DNA from: Isoetes taiwanensis
Taxonomy: Eukaryota; Streptophyta; Lycopodiopsida; Isoetales; Isoetaceae
Direction of reading: 5' to 3'
Length of the DNA stretch: 64,000 nt
Assembly: GCA_021234155.1 (NCBI GenBank)
Contig: JAJEKV010000311.1
Location: forward strand, 291,104-355,103
The notes below the pieces were generated by a model. It was not told the origin of the DNA. It saw only the letters and a program-made list of their open reading frames with translations, and did no database searches. Below, piece by piece: positions 46,974 through 57,799 of this stretch. The stretch's first letter is position 1. Each line of letters begins with the position of its first letter. A program made the translations under genes and the position numbers.

Positions 46974-49553
46974 ATGGAGTCAGAATTGAACGCCACTGGT
47001 TACACGATGAAATCTCTCCTCAAACAAGAGATTGTGCCCCACGAAGATCTAAAGAAGCTTTGGGGTGACAGAGTTCCAAATAAATCTGGCTACAGGTATT
47101 TTCCCCCAAATGTTTTGTTCAAACTGAAAAATTAAGGCATATGTTTTCTTGTACAGGTTGAAGAATCTGAGCAATGAACAATACAAAGAGTTCATGCAAA
47201 TTTACAAAAGAATTACAGGGAAGCCACATACATGGGGTGGAATAGCTCCTGGAACCTATCTGCATATAAAGGGGGAGGCTGTTAATTGGAAGAGCTTCTC
47301 GGATTATTATAAAACTCCCGATGAGAAAGCAGAGGCCAGTTCTTCTAGACCCAAGAGAAAGCATAGGCAAATCCAACCCGAGGAGGAGGAAAATAGTAAA
47401 AGTGGCGGGGATGATGAAGATGATAGGGAAAAAAACCAAATCAGGTTCCTCTAGACCACACATTCAATCCGAACTCACAATCAAAAAGTAAAAGCGAGCA
47501 ATGTTCTCGAGACCAAAACATGCCATTGCAGGTATGTTCAATTATTAGTTGTGTTACAATGAAAAAAAAATCTCAAGCTTGATCTAGATTGTTTCTATCA
47601 ACACGTAAAAGGTAACATCAAATCCACTTCAAGAATCGGTATGTCTACTACCATTTTGCATTATGTTGGTCTGTATTGTCATGTTGTGTCTCTATGATGC
47701 CATCTGTGGGGCATTTAAATTGCAATGGATGCCGAATGATAGATGAGGTATTTGTGGTGGTGGTGAGTTGTTGGCATCCACCATGTCCCACACCACACCC
47801 CACCATCTCCCACCACTACACTCTACCATCTCCCACCGCCACACTCCCACACCACACACCACACACACCACCACTATCACCACACTCCACCACCACCACC
47901 ACACCACACCACCCAGGACTCCACCATGTCCCACACCACAATCCACCACCACCACACTCCACCACAACCACACCACACCCCATCACCACATCTCCACCAT
48001 GTCCACACTCCACCACCACCCACACACACCCCACCACCACCACCACCAAACCCCACCACCACACCTCACCACCACCACCACACCACCACCACCACAGACA
48101 CCACCACCACCACCACAGCGTGTTGTGTGGTGTGTACTGTGCAGCGTATGTTGTGTGGTGTGTGGTGGTGTGTAGAGACTACCTTGTGTTGTGTGGTGTG
48201 TGATTGTGGTTTTCCATCAGTACGTGGCTTACTATGTTAGGAGGTTTGACATATAACGTAGTGTTTTGTTTTTGCGAGACTATGGCGGACTTGTGAAGGA
48301 ATGCTTGGCTGCAACATCAGCTAGGTTTGATAGATGCAAGCAACGATTGCAAAGCAAACGAGGATAGGAAAAATGATATCAAAAGAAAGATTGAGTTGAT
48401 GGAGCATAAAGCATCAGAAATTAGAGCTGATTTGCACAGATGGCCATCAATCATGACATCAAATCCGAAAGCAGCAGAGGGTGTTCGGGTTGTAAACGAA
48501 CTAAAGGATGAAGAGCTAAATGGTACAGTGTTGCCTGGGCTGAAACAATTAAATAAGGAATTAACAGAAACTGAAATTGAGCTAAAGGCATGTGAAGACT
48601 TTATGGCCGGAGCTGCTACCTCGAATGCAAAGATTTGAGATTTTTTCTGAGCGTAGTGGTCATGACACTCCTTTAGATCCTGCACTTCCAATGCTTCCTG
48701 AGGCAGAAGAAGAGGGTGATGAAGGTTGTCCATTTTGTGGACGTTGTCTGAAATGGGAGGGTAAAATGTTGCCAGTTGTGATAGCGTAATGCGATACCAA
48801 ATATCACATTCCATGTCTATCACACCATTTGAGGTAAATATTATCATTCTAACCCTCGTCTAAAGACTCTATTGATTTTGAATTTGTTTTGCGGACACTC
48901 TAGAACGCCGCAGCCCCCGATTGTGGCCACATTATGACCGGTGAGACATGGCTTTTGGCTTTTTGGTGTTCGAAAGTAGTACCACAAGAACCAATAGACA
49001 CAAGTAAGACCAAAGAGGGGTGAAAGCAAGGTTTGGGAAGTCTCGATGCTTGTACTCAGGTCTCTTTCATCCTGGCTTAGTCTCTTCCATCCTGGCTGGC
49101 TTAGTCTCTTTTGCTTGTCCTGTTTATTGTATCTAAAGTGCCCCTTGGGATGAGATCGCTCGCTCATTTTAGGGGGCACTTTAGATATATATAAACAGGA
49201 ACATCGAAAAGAGAGTAAAAAGCCTGGTGCGTGACCCTCTTGAATGGTTGTCAACTCACCAGGCTTGATATTGTTATTTGCAAACAATAGAGATTGCTGC
49301 AAACAAGTGCCTTAACTAATGTTTCTTCGATGTTGTCACAGGGTCTCTTGACTTAGTGTTTGCTTAATTGCGAAATTTGAGACCAAGGATATCCAACAGT
49401 TATCCGCCTCGATCGAGTTATGAGAGACTGCAAGATACCTCCGGTTGTACCTAGAATTCACCCCATTTGATACTCCTAAGTCAATCCCAAATTACCGACG
49501 GCGTGGAGACTCCAAAACAAAATTTGGATAGTCGGTGAATGCGATCAGATCAA
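46974..49553 (+). CDS. RING-like zinc-finger protein, copy B (6 exons)
   Basis: Exon 1 (46974-47095) is open here: MESELNATGYTMKSLLKQEI leads to LKKLWGDRVPNKSGYR across the splice. The remaining exons are about 47157-47531, 47606-47638, 48278-48833, 48894-49003 and 49364-49553. Intron 4 is only about 60 bases. Damage relative to A: CAG acceptors and donors read as CG or CGAG at the mini-exon, exon 4, exon 5 and exon 6. A frameshift in exon 2 (an extra A at about 47434) and stops near 48637 and 48787 also occur. The damage is concentrated at CAG/CTG, so the true gene may be intact. Unlike A it keeps its downstream sequence, where a phosphatase domain follows on the same strand. Confidence 0.55.
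47775..48225 (+). repeat. CAC-rich then GTG-rich intron block, copy B
   Basis: Counterpart of 37213-37660 with the same organisation and a few small deletions among the CCA repeats. Confidence 0.85.
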
Positions 49554-49710
49554 GTAAGTACCGATGCCACATACATGATTTATTTTTTTGTATTTTTTCG
49601 TGGTCTTCCTCATTTCAATTATGTTGCGAGAGATAAATGCTCACGCGAATCGGAAGCCATGACCTAAGAGATTCCTAGTGCATCTGATTTAGAGGGAAAA
49701 ATTAATTCCC

Positions 49711-50521
49711 TTGAGATTCATTCTCGTATGGGGTCCTTCACCGAAAAAAGTTTTGGTCTTTGAATATGAGCCAAATGCGGATGCGGTGATGAAGTTGACA
49801 AAGAAACCCGGATCTGGACAAGATGCGGGATCGCTCAACGAGTCCAATACAACCTCAATCAACAAAACCAAGAGGTTAACCGAAATTCTCCTTGTTACGG
49901 ATTTTAATGGGGTTTTAGGCAAGTTTTATGACTTGAAAGAGAGGATCCCCGTGATCGGCCGAGCCAGAAGTGACCATCCGTAAATTGAACCATCAAAAGT
50001 TCGCAGTTTCCAGTGCCCTGGATTTCGTGAGTTCTTAGAATGGTGTTTTTCAAAATTTGAGATTGCATTGTGGTCCAGCATGGCTAAGAGTAATGTTGAC
50101 TTGTTGACGAGAAAGTTGCTGCAGGAATATAAGGGCAGATTTCTTTTTATTTGGAATCAGGATGACTGCACCAACACAAAATTAAAAGTGGTTAATAAGC
50201 CAATTTTCCTTAAGGATCCTGGTCCAAAGTGTACCAGAAATTTTGGAGATACCAGGTGACAAAACACATTGTTGATAGATGACAAATAGATATAAGGGTT
50301 ACGCCAACCGGGCCGAACACAATGATATGTCCAAATAGTTTTGCTCAAGCCGGGTTGGATTCCAATTTCCTTTTTTGGAGCAACTCAAACCATGGCTGGA
50401 GGGACTTCTGGCTGCAGAAAGTGTGCCAGCTTATGTGAAGGAACATCAAATGTGGAACATGTGGGATTCTGAAGAGTCGCGCAACTGCATGAAAATGCTC
50501 GACAAGTATTTTCATAAATGA
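49711..50521 (+). CDS. HAD-superfamily NIF/FCP1-like phosphatase
   Basis: Pieces read EILLVTDFNGVLGKFYDL (about 49875-49945), the DxD-type motif I of the HAD fold with the DxNG variant seen in plant NIF-like proteins. Next comes PGFREFLEWCFSKFEIALWS then SMAKSNVDLL (about 50014-50110), and FLFIWNQDDCTNTKLK (about 50140-50190), the FCP1-family W-(D/N)Q-x-x-CT segment. A donor follows at about 50257 and a last exon ends 50370-50521 with LKPWLEGLLAAESVPAYVKE and TGA at 50519-50521. The first exon (49711-49980) is Lys/Thr-rich and unfamiliar. It starts just downstream of the RING-like gene on the same strand and may be its continuation. Confidence 0.7.
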
Positions 50522-50604
50522 ATCTTGTAAAACTCTTTGAAAGTCAATATAAGTAAAAAGAATTCTATGATATGTGTTGTACTTTTTCAATTTAAAATAT
50601 TTGA

Positions 50605-50950
50605 ATGGATTGTGAGCAAATGTTCTCGTGTGTGTTTAGAACTAGAGATGATAGAGCTTCGGCAGTCCCTGACTATCTAAAGCCAAATACACATCTGGAA
50701 GTGGTGCTGAGTGGAACTGAAACTGTCGTGATTTGTTCCACCGACATCAAAATTTTGGAAGCTGATACGCAGTGGTTCAATGATCAATTGATCCTCCTCT
50801 TCTCAAGGTGATACTTTCATCTGATTTGTGATCATCAGGATTGGGCCAGATGATATGCATATGTTTGCAGATACATGGAATACTACTTGATTCTCCAAGG
50901 AATGAGCCATCCCTTTCATTTCTTTGACCCAACCATCATTCAATTAAATT
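50605..50950 (+). pseudogene. Ulp1-like (C48) SUMO protease, N-terminal part only
   Basis: Exon 50605-50807 ends with a GT donor and includes VVICSTDIKILEADTQWFND then QLI. The next exon begins after GCAG at 50871 with RYMEYYLILQ and SHPFHFFDP. This resembles the start of Ulp1 catalytic domains, where D-(I/L)-x-x-L-...-W-(L/F)-N-D is followed by a helix and a (H/F)-FF-(N/D)-P strand. The catalytic His-Asp-Cys part is absent: AT-rich sequence and a minus-strand transposon relic follow. It is either cut off by that insertion or was captured incomplete. Ulp1 genes are well known as transposon cargo in plants. Confidence 0.5.
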
Positions 50951-51130
50951 GGGTTTATGTCTTAATTTTGGGACAAATTTCATATTGCATGTTTTTAGTA
51001 GCATATTCAAATTCACACATTTCACCTCAAAATTATGAAAACGTAATATCATGTTATTTACAAAATAGTCAATATTTCACAATATAGCACCATATCATAA
51101 AAATGTGATAACAAAAATTTACATAGTTAT

Positions 51131-54100
51131 TCAACTTTTTTCAAGCACCCCCAATGATATCATAGCCTTCTTCCTGACATCCTGAGGTATTGTAATTCTC
51201 GCATTTCTAGCTGGAATAGTGTTTGGAGTCCATGAGTACAAAACACTTTCATAGTCTAGCCAAAGATCAGGATCACTCGGATTTCTCCTCCATTTCTTTG
51301 TCCAACAATCTGAGTACCTTTCTTTATCCGACACGTTGGTCAACCCGATGCACCGGACACCACCATTCCACCCACATAGTTGAAGTTAATATTACCTTCT
51401 TCTTTGCAAATATCGAGATAGTGAACCCCAACCACATTTGGATATGTATCTAAATCGGGCTTTACTACCACAAATTGGTGGCATTCCAAGTCGATTGGAA
51501 GGTTCATAAGCATCCATGCCTAGAAACTTTGGCCTATTGTTCTTAGGACCAACATAGTGTTTGTCGGAAGGAGGAGGAGCATATTGCTTGTGAATGCTAC
51601 TTACGTTGTCATCAAAATCCTCAAAGACCGCTAAGGTCTTCCACCTAGTTTTAGGCAACCACCCTTCTTTCAATTCATCCGAGGATGTGTCTATCTCCCC
51701 AACAAAGGTTAATCACCTTCTTCCAAAGAAGCCACCAAGGCACGGTTGGTGTCATCACGGATTGGTTTGCCAATGCTTTATATAGTCTTGGATTCCTTCC
51801 TAGTCAATCCCAATTGCTTCACTTCTTCAAGAGGTTTTAAAGCTTTTTTTGGTTGACCTAGAGGTATCATAGGCTTGCCATTCTCATCTCTACGCCATAT
51901 TTCCTCCCCTCCTCTCCACTCATCCTCCTCAAGGTCTCATCTTCCATTGGAAGATTGGAATCCCATCTCTCACCCAAAAAGTGAACTGCAGAGGCCTGGA
52001 ATGACCTTCAAGATCCAATGTATAACCATCCACAAAGCTCTTCCAATCGGGCACTTCTTCTATGAGAGAAGCTATAGGGTTTAGAGTAGTGCATTCATGC
52101 AAGATTTCCATTAGCCTAGGAAAGTTGGTCACCGTTTTTGTCGCTTCAAAGTATATAACTATATTTGCCAAATAATGCATCCACATCCTCATGGGTATAC
52201 CCGGGCATAAGAAACCCTAAATTAACTCTTTCAAATATCCCCACAGCTGTTAAGTAGGATAGGAAAGAAAACATCCACCTGTTCTTATTTTGGCCAGCAC
52301 AATTATCAAGTTGCAAGCATGGAATAAATTACTAATCGCATATTTCTTATTAGCCAGAATGACTTTAGCTAAACTTGCTCGATATTAATCCCAAAACTTT
52401 CTATGGTTTAGCTAAACTCTACACATTTTTTCTCTCATACTTTCTAGCGTTTAACTGAACTAACCCAAACATCATCCCAAAAATTTCTATGGTGTAGCCA
52501 ACAGAAAATATTAAGCCAAATTACTATACTTTTTTTCAATTATTTCCACTTATTTTAGTCATTTTCTTTGTGAAAACATTCTAATATTAATGCTAACTAA
52601 CAAAATCTAGAACTCAAATTAATTCATAATGCTAGAAACTAAACTACTAATCATATATTTCATATAAACTAGAATGATGTTAGCTAAACTAGCTCGAAAT
52701 TCATTCTAAAAGTTTCTATGGTTTGGCTAAACAATACAAAATTTGACTCTCTTACTTTCTAGCCTTTGGCTAAAGAGCTCCAGGTTTGGTGCAGTCCCGA
52801 AAAAAGTTAAGCTAAAATTATTATTTTTTTCGCAAAATTTTCCATTTACTTTAGCCAATTTTTTTTTAATGTGCTAAAAAATCGCCAAATAGCTAAGTTT
52901 AGCCCTTAAATTATTCCATGGTTGCAAGAGAAACCTTTTGGGTAGATCTTGAGGTTTAGCACGTGAAGTTGAAGCTCCAACATGTTCATTAGACCCATGC
53001 TTCCTAAACCTTGCCTTGCTGAACTTTTCAATATTGTTAGGGTTTCCATCTAACAATGCTCTATGTAGTGCCTGGCTAGCTGTAAGGTCCTGGAGGTGAC
53101 CATTGTATCCATTTTCATAGTTTCTCAAACACCTCATGATACTCCCAATATGAAAATCTGGACCATCACTCCACAACTCCAAACTAAAATGGCCATAGTA
53201 GGTTTGATTACGCCCATGCAAGATTGCCCCCCAATCATTGAGATCTCAGAAGGGTATGATCTTCCACATGACTTTGGTATGTACTTGAATTGTGGAAGAC
53301 AAGTCTTTTGCTGGTCCATCTTGTCATGTATAATACATAAATAGTTATTGGGTTCCAATGCGGATAAAGTCCTCCACATCCAATAACATGATTTACATGA
53401 TAGTTGGTCTACCATATGGTCCTTCATATGCTCCCCTTATCCTAGCCCTTTGACTAGGTTGTACAGTCTTATCAAGAGTTTCCTTCAACTTAACACATAA
53501 ATTGCACTTTGCAAAGTTGTTTGAAGTTGCTATGGTGACATGATTGAAATGCTTCTTCCATAACCTACTAAAGCTAGGTTGGGATATTGGAAGAATTCCC
53601 AATTCTTGAAGTAGGGAATTCACTTCTTCCAAAATACTCTTTTGAGTACAATGTGATGGCATTTCTCAACAACCCGCTTCTTCCCTTTTCATCCCTTCTA
53701 CTTTTGTGTGGCATAGACTCGTGATTGAAATCAATATATTTTTCAAATATCTCCCTCCCAAGGTCCTAGTTGTTGGTCTCAACAAACCATTATTTCCATG
53801 TAAAGCAATCCTGTTCCTCACTGCTTTTTTTGCCAATTATGCCATGAAGAAGTTGGAATTGCATGGATACTCGCCATGCTTTTGCACATATCCATTTGCC
53901 TAGCAAAGGGTATCTTTTTTCTGCTTGGGTTTCTTTTCATCTTGAAGTGCATGCTCAAGATTGTGTACATGTAGGTCCTCCTCTCATCAACGGTGTACTC
54001 TTGAAAAGTGGCTCTTGCTTCCACAAATTGTTCTATTGTAAAGAATTGCATACAAGCACTCCAACAACAACTGAGCCCCTAACCTTCACCATTGTCTCAC

Positions 54101-54609
54101 GCTTGGTGTCACTATTCAACTTGGCTCTTTTGCTAGGATAATGTCTGGCAACTGATACTTCTCCCCTTTTGCCTAGGTTTAGAGTTCCAACTGCCAATGG
54201 ATCAATATCAAGACAATCATTGTCCCCAACAACCTCAGGCTCTGGAAAAATATAATCCTCCACAAATTGAACACTACTTATAGGGCCATGCCATGATGCA
54301 AGGAACCTCCAATTGCTTGACACAACCAAAACATTCCTTGTCACCCAAACCTTTACCTTTCCAGTTGTCTTCCAACATCGAAATTGCAATACCAATATTG
54401 TCTTCCCCTAGCCTTTCATCATTAACAGCTTGACCAGGATCTGCTAGCACAATGACTCCTTGGCCTACTATTTCCTTGTTGCACTTGTGCATGATTCTCA
54501 CCTTCTTGTTCCTCCATTGCACCCTACTATAGAGGACTAATTGTTTTTCTTCAACATTCTTGCTAGGAGTTGGCTTTTCATTGATATTGCTCTTTTCAAT
54601 ATGTTGCAC
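51131..54609 (-). pseudogene. DUF7869-like transposon protein, broken into fragments
   Basis: Minus-strand fragments in order. 54274-54609 has an N-terminal VIVLADPGQAVNDERLGEDN-type segment. A basic KRAKLNSDTKR lies near 54120, and 53818-54051 follows. 53393-53662 reads FSRLWKKHFNHVTIATSNNF then AKCNLCVKLKE, with a CxxC. 53134-53427 has NYLCIIHDKMDQQKTCLPQF. 52874-53221 has GHFSLELWSDGPDFHIGSI, then RCLRNYE. 51929-52192 has VPDWKSFVDG and LEGHSRPLQFTFWVRDGIPI, and 51392-51673 and 51131-51343 complete the C-terminus. The DKMD-x-x-KT and LEGHS phrases are what I recall for DUF7869-type proteins of seed-free plants and algae. The central region expected to carry the HThEDvD motif is missing. 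Confidence 0.5.
52328..52800. repeat. Imperfect direct repeat within the DUF7869-like relic
   Basis: The phrase ttagctaaacttgctcgatatt...tttctatggtttagctaaac at 52370-52420 recurs at 52678-52735 as ttagctaaactagctcgaaatt...tttctatggtttggctaaac, with matching flanks (about 160 bases each). AT-rich and non-coding; it sits where the conserved middle of the protein should be. Confidence 0.7.
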
Positions 54610-54639
54610 ACCATCTTGAGTTGGAGAGGCACCATTGAC

Positions 54640-55080
54640 CTAGGCAAATTGCACCCTTTTTAGTCAATGAGTAGGAAAAAATTATTACACCATAAGATAA
54701 AAAAAAGTACGTACATTTATGGAATATGTAGAGGTAAATCAAATTTTTTTAAAAGCAAGAAATTCCTTGGAAATAGGTTTAATATAATAATAACAATGGG
54801 TGTAAATGAAATCATTTAAAACAAGAATTTTTGGCAACAACAAGGAAATGATATTATCCTAATTTTAATTATCGAAAATTTGATATATGATTACGAAAAG
54901 ATATATAGTCGATGGACGGAGAATTTATTATCCATAATAATATACCCTAGATGATATAGTCAAGGGAATTTCAGACGTCGTGGTTATTTGAGGCAATAAA
55001 TTTTTCACGCTTAATTTCTAATTAACCCTATATAAACCGTTCACGCCTCAAGACCTCCATTCTGTCTAATTTTTTTTTTC
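54640..55080. other. AT-rich, no gene; promoter-like repeat copy 1 at its end
   Basis: 54985-55060 contains ttcacgcttaatttctaatt, a CTATATAAA box and cgttcacgcctcaa. Almost the same order occurs at 56190-56250. See the second copy below. Confidence 0.5.
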
Positions 55081-55189
55081 GCCATGAAGCGTTCAACCTC
55101 ATTTCGAACTTCATGAAGAACCCGAGGTCTCACAAAGAGACGCCGGGTTGAAGAACCCTCTGTTCCCCCATAGATTTTTTCTTGCCCAA

Positions 55190-55420
55190 TTCTCTTCTGA
55201 TTCCTCCTCCCATGAAGAGGAGGAAGAGGAGGAATTGGACATGGAAGAGGAGGAGTTGAGTTCCTCTCGATTCCTCCTCCGATGAAGAGGAGGAAGAGGA
55301 GAGGAGGAGATGTCCTCTCAAGAGCACACGACCGCCTCTGGGCCTGTGGTTGGCTTGACCGAAAAACAGAATGAAATCTCAAGAGGAGGAGGAGGAAGAG
55401 GAGGGGGGAGGCTGAGGAAG
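55190..55420. repeat. GAGGAG/CTCCTC minisatellite
   Basis: Two copies of a ~68-base unit (gattcctcctcc-atgaagagga then ggaagagga, 55199-55260 and 55269-55320), then a purine run gaggaggaggaagaggagg at about 55382-55400. The 147-aa minus ORF here is Ser/Leu/Pro low complexity and is not called a gene. Confidence 0.75.
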
Positions 55421-56180
55421 AAGATGAGGAGGAAGGTCGACAACCACCGCTTTTAGAATGGTTGAGAGATGAGCCAGTTTGCATGTCCCGCTTTTTTTTT
55501 CACCTTTCTTTCTTTTCTAACACCTTTCTTTCTTCTTTGTTGCGCACGTGGAAGATCAATGATGCAGATCTCTCAAGCGGCCCCTTTTGTTTTTTGGTTT
55601 GCTACGTGGCTTTGGACACGCCTCCCGCATATTTTTCATGTAATTTTGTGAAAAGCCTTGGGCACCTCATAAGCCTTCGGCTTACTGGGCCAGACATATA
55701 ACTTTTATGAATGAAATCAAACAGTTTTATAAAATTTTCAAACAAGAGTTCTTCAACAGCTTTTTTCAGATATAAAATTATTTGAATTAAATCCAACTGC
55801 TTTTCTCCAATTATTTTGTCTCCCCGCTCGTCTCATTGCTTTTTTTTAAAATTTTGTATCTCGCAAATTTTGTCTCAACAAAGTCGGGAACACTATAAAT
55901 CAACCACATGAGAAATCTCCGATTCATCACAAGAATCCATAGGAAATTTTCCTATACCGACCTAAAACAATTCCCCAACCTACAAGTCATTTTTTAGCCT
56001 TGATAATTTTGCCTTTAAAGTCATTTTTAATTTAGCCTATATAAAATTTATAAAGTCTATTTTTTCAATGCAATAAATGGAATAAAATGGTGGAGAATTT
56101 ATTGCATGAAATGCAATATTCTCCATATATACCATATACATGTCATGTCTCAAGGAAGACCAGACGCCAGCGTGTTAATT
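55421..56180. other. No supported gene
   Basis: AT-rich. The short ORFs at 55462-55701 are overlapping frames of the same stretch without recognisable content. Confidence 0.4.
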
Positions 56181-56260
56181 CAAGCAATCAATTATTCACG
56201 CTTAACTTATTTCTAATTATGCCTATATAAATCCATTTCACGCCTCAAAGTTCCTACATT
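56150..56260 (+). promoter_or_regulatory. Promoter-like repeat, copy 2 (TATATAAA)
   Basis: Contains ttattcacgcttaacttatt, then CCTATATAAA, then cacgcctcaa, in the same order as 54985-55060. A TATA box preserved in both copies at equal spacing suggests a duplicated pol II promoter or an LTR/MITE promoter segment. No adjacent ORF tells what it drove. Confidence 0.4.
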
Positions 56261-56860
56261 TTCTTCCTTCCTTCATAACGATTTGCCGGTTGGCGCCTCA
56301 TTGTTTTGATCCGCCTCCTCAAATCTTGGTGAGCAGATTTATATTCAAAGAATGTTAGATGTTTGGTTTCGGTAATTCCTAACTTACTAAAAGACTCCAC
56401 CTTTTAGTTCTCAGAGCATCCGTAGTGTAGGACTAAGGTCCGCGAATCTAAAAAGCCTCCTAATTAAAACCACAAGATAGTCCTCCGCTCTTCTCGAATC
56501 CTTCCAAATTTTAACTCAAGGTTAGTTTTCATTTAGTTTTAAGTTGCATCTCAATGGCAGGTTTAATCCAAGAAGACAAGCTTTTGCATTTGCTCGGCGC
56601 AGGAAGTGATGATGTTTATGAAAACCGTAATAGTTTTTATAAACTTCATCGCTTTTTTTTTGTTTCGGTAAATTTTGAGTTTTCTTCCTGAATTAATCAT
56701 GCTATTGCATGCAAGTTTCTATTATGAATAAGTGTAGTAGAAAGCATTAGAAAAAATCTGAAAGATAATATTTGAAACACGCTAAAGATAATATTTGAAA
56801 CACGCCAAGCGCGTTTTATGCTAACCTTAGCCTTCAATATGAATACACGCGAAAGACTCA
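56261..56860. other. No supported gene
   Basis: AT-rich, with a 26-base local duplication aaagataatatttgaaacacg (about 56760-56805) and several acacgcc words that recur to 57110. Confidence 0.4.
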
Positions 56861-56962
56861 GAGAGGGAGAAAATCAGATAGATAGATAAGTAAATAGGAT
56901 AAAGGCCGTGCACTATCTATTTACTTATCTATCCGCATTGTGTTTGTTTTTTCCTCCCTCTC
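56861..56962 (+). repeat. Imperfect hairpin, pre-miRNA-sized
   Basis: GATAGATAAGTAAATAG (56881-56897) pairs perfectly with CTATTTACTTATCTATC (56917-56933) over a 19-base loop. Outer pairing of gagagggagaaaa (56861-56873) with ttttttcctccctctc (56947-56962) extends the stem after an internal bulge. Total size is about 100 bases. It could be a MITE, an inverted microsatellite, or a small-RNA precursor. Confidence 0.6.
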
Positions 56963-57187
56963 AATGCCGAGCGCGGTATAGTTTTTCCTATATAGCGCTT
57001 TACACCCGAAGGCAAAACAATTTTATCCCTAGTTTCAACTTTTACGCTTAAACACGCCGCGGTTCTTAGTTTCTAAGTTTATATAAATAAATAAATATAA
57101 CACGCCAGCGCGGAATATCGACATTCGCCACTTCCTATTGATAGATGCCAAGTTACATTAATCACCCTATTGGTGACTTAAGATGCA

Positions 57188-57780
57188 TTGAATTACATTT
57201 GGGCCAAGAATCACACGCCCCAGCCCCACTTCGCTCCAATCTCCAACCGGTTGAACCGCAACAGCACCAACCGCTTGGAGCACCCGCCTTGCAACCCCCG
57301 AGTACTTGGATCAAGTAATGATGATGGCACAGAGCCAGTGGCAATGATAGATCCGGGCTCGGGGCCCTTGCAATCGCATCTGAGGTCGGGGCTCCTCTTA
57401 TCTAATCACTTCGAGAATGCAAGATATGCATTGATCGAGAGTGAATCTCGTGATCCGCCACCGAGATTCAAAATGAGGAGTCAAGGCTTTAGTGGTTAGC
57501 CTCTATGCTCTGGATGCCCTCACATCTAACCACTACCACAAAGCAGATACGATGCAATGGAGATGGCTCAACCAATGGAACCACTACCGCAGGCGCTATA
57601 CGATGCATTGGAGGTTCAACCAATGGAGCACGAGGTGGAGTAGGAGGAGGAGCAGGAGGTGGAGGTGGAGCAAAGTGGGAGGTGGGAGCTAGAGCCCGGT
57701 GTTTTTGCCGGGTTTTACCCGGACAGTCACTATGCCCAGCCTATGGAAATGGGAGTATCGATAGCCCAGCTACTCAGTAG
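57188..57780 (+). pseudogene. Unrecognised coding remnant
   Basis: Higher GC than its surroundings and open in shifting frames. One frame ends with GFYPDSHYAQPMEMGVSIAQ then LLSRLGLKQ and a stop at 57798, preceded by a Glu-rich segment with one internal stop. Another (57188-57499) holds NDDGTEPVAMIDPGSGPLQS. This suggests the C-terminus of a gene that is frameshifted or read with errors. No family is recognised. Confidence 0.3.
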
Positions 57781-57799
57781 ACTGGGCTTGAAACAGTAG

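Larger units (their letters stand above)
43021..49595. repeat. Direct tandem duplication, copy B (6.57 kb)
   Basis: Second copy of the 32461-43020 unit without the Helitron insertion. It starts within the Helitron Walker A coding (read as GAGGL, then junction) and ends near 49595, where gatttatttttttgtatttttt runs into unique sequence. The A/B junction at 43020 shares only a few bases with either original breakpoint. Confidence 0.92.

Noticed and set aside
55041-55484. 147-aa minus ORF
   Set aside because: Low-complexity translation of a GAGGAG minisatellite.
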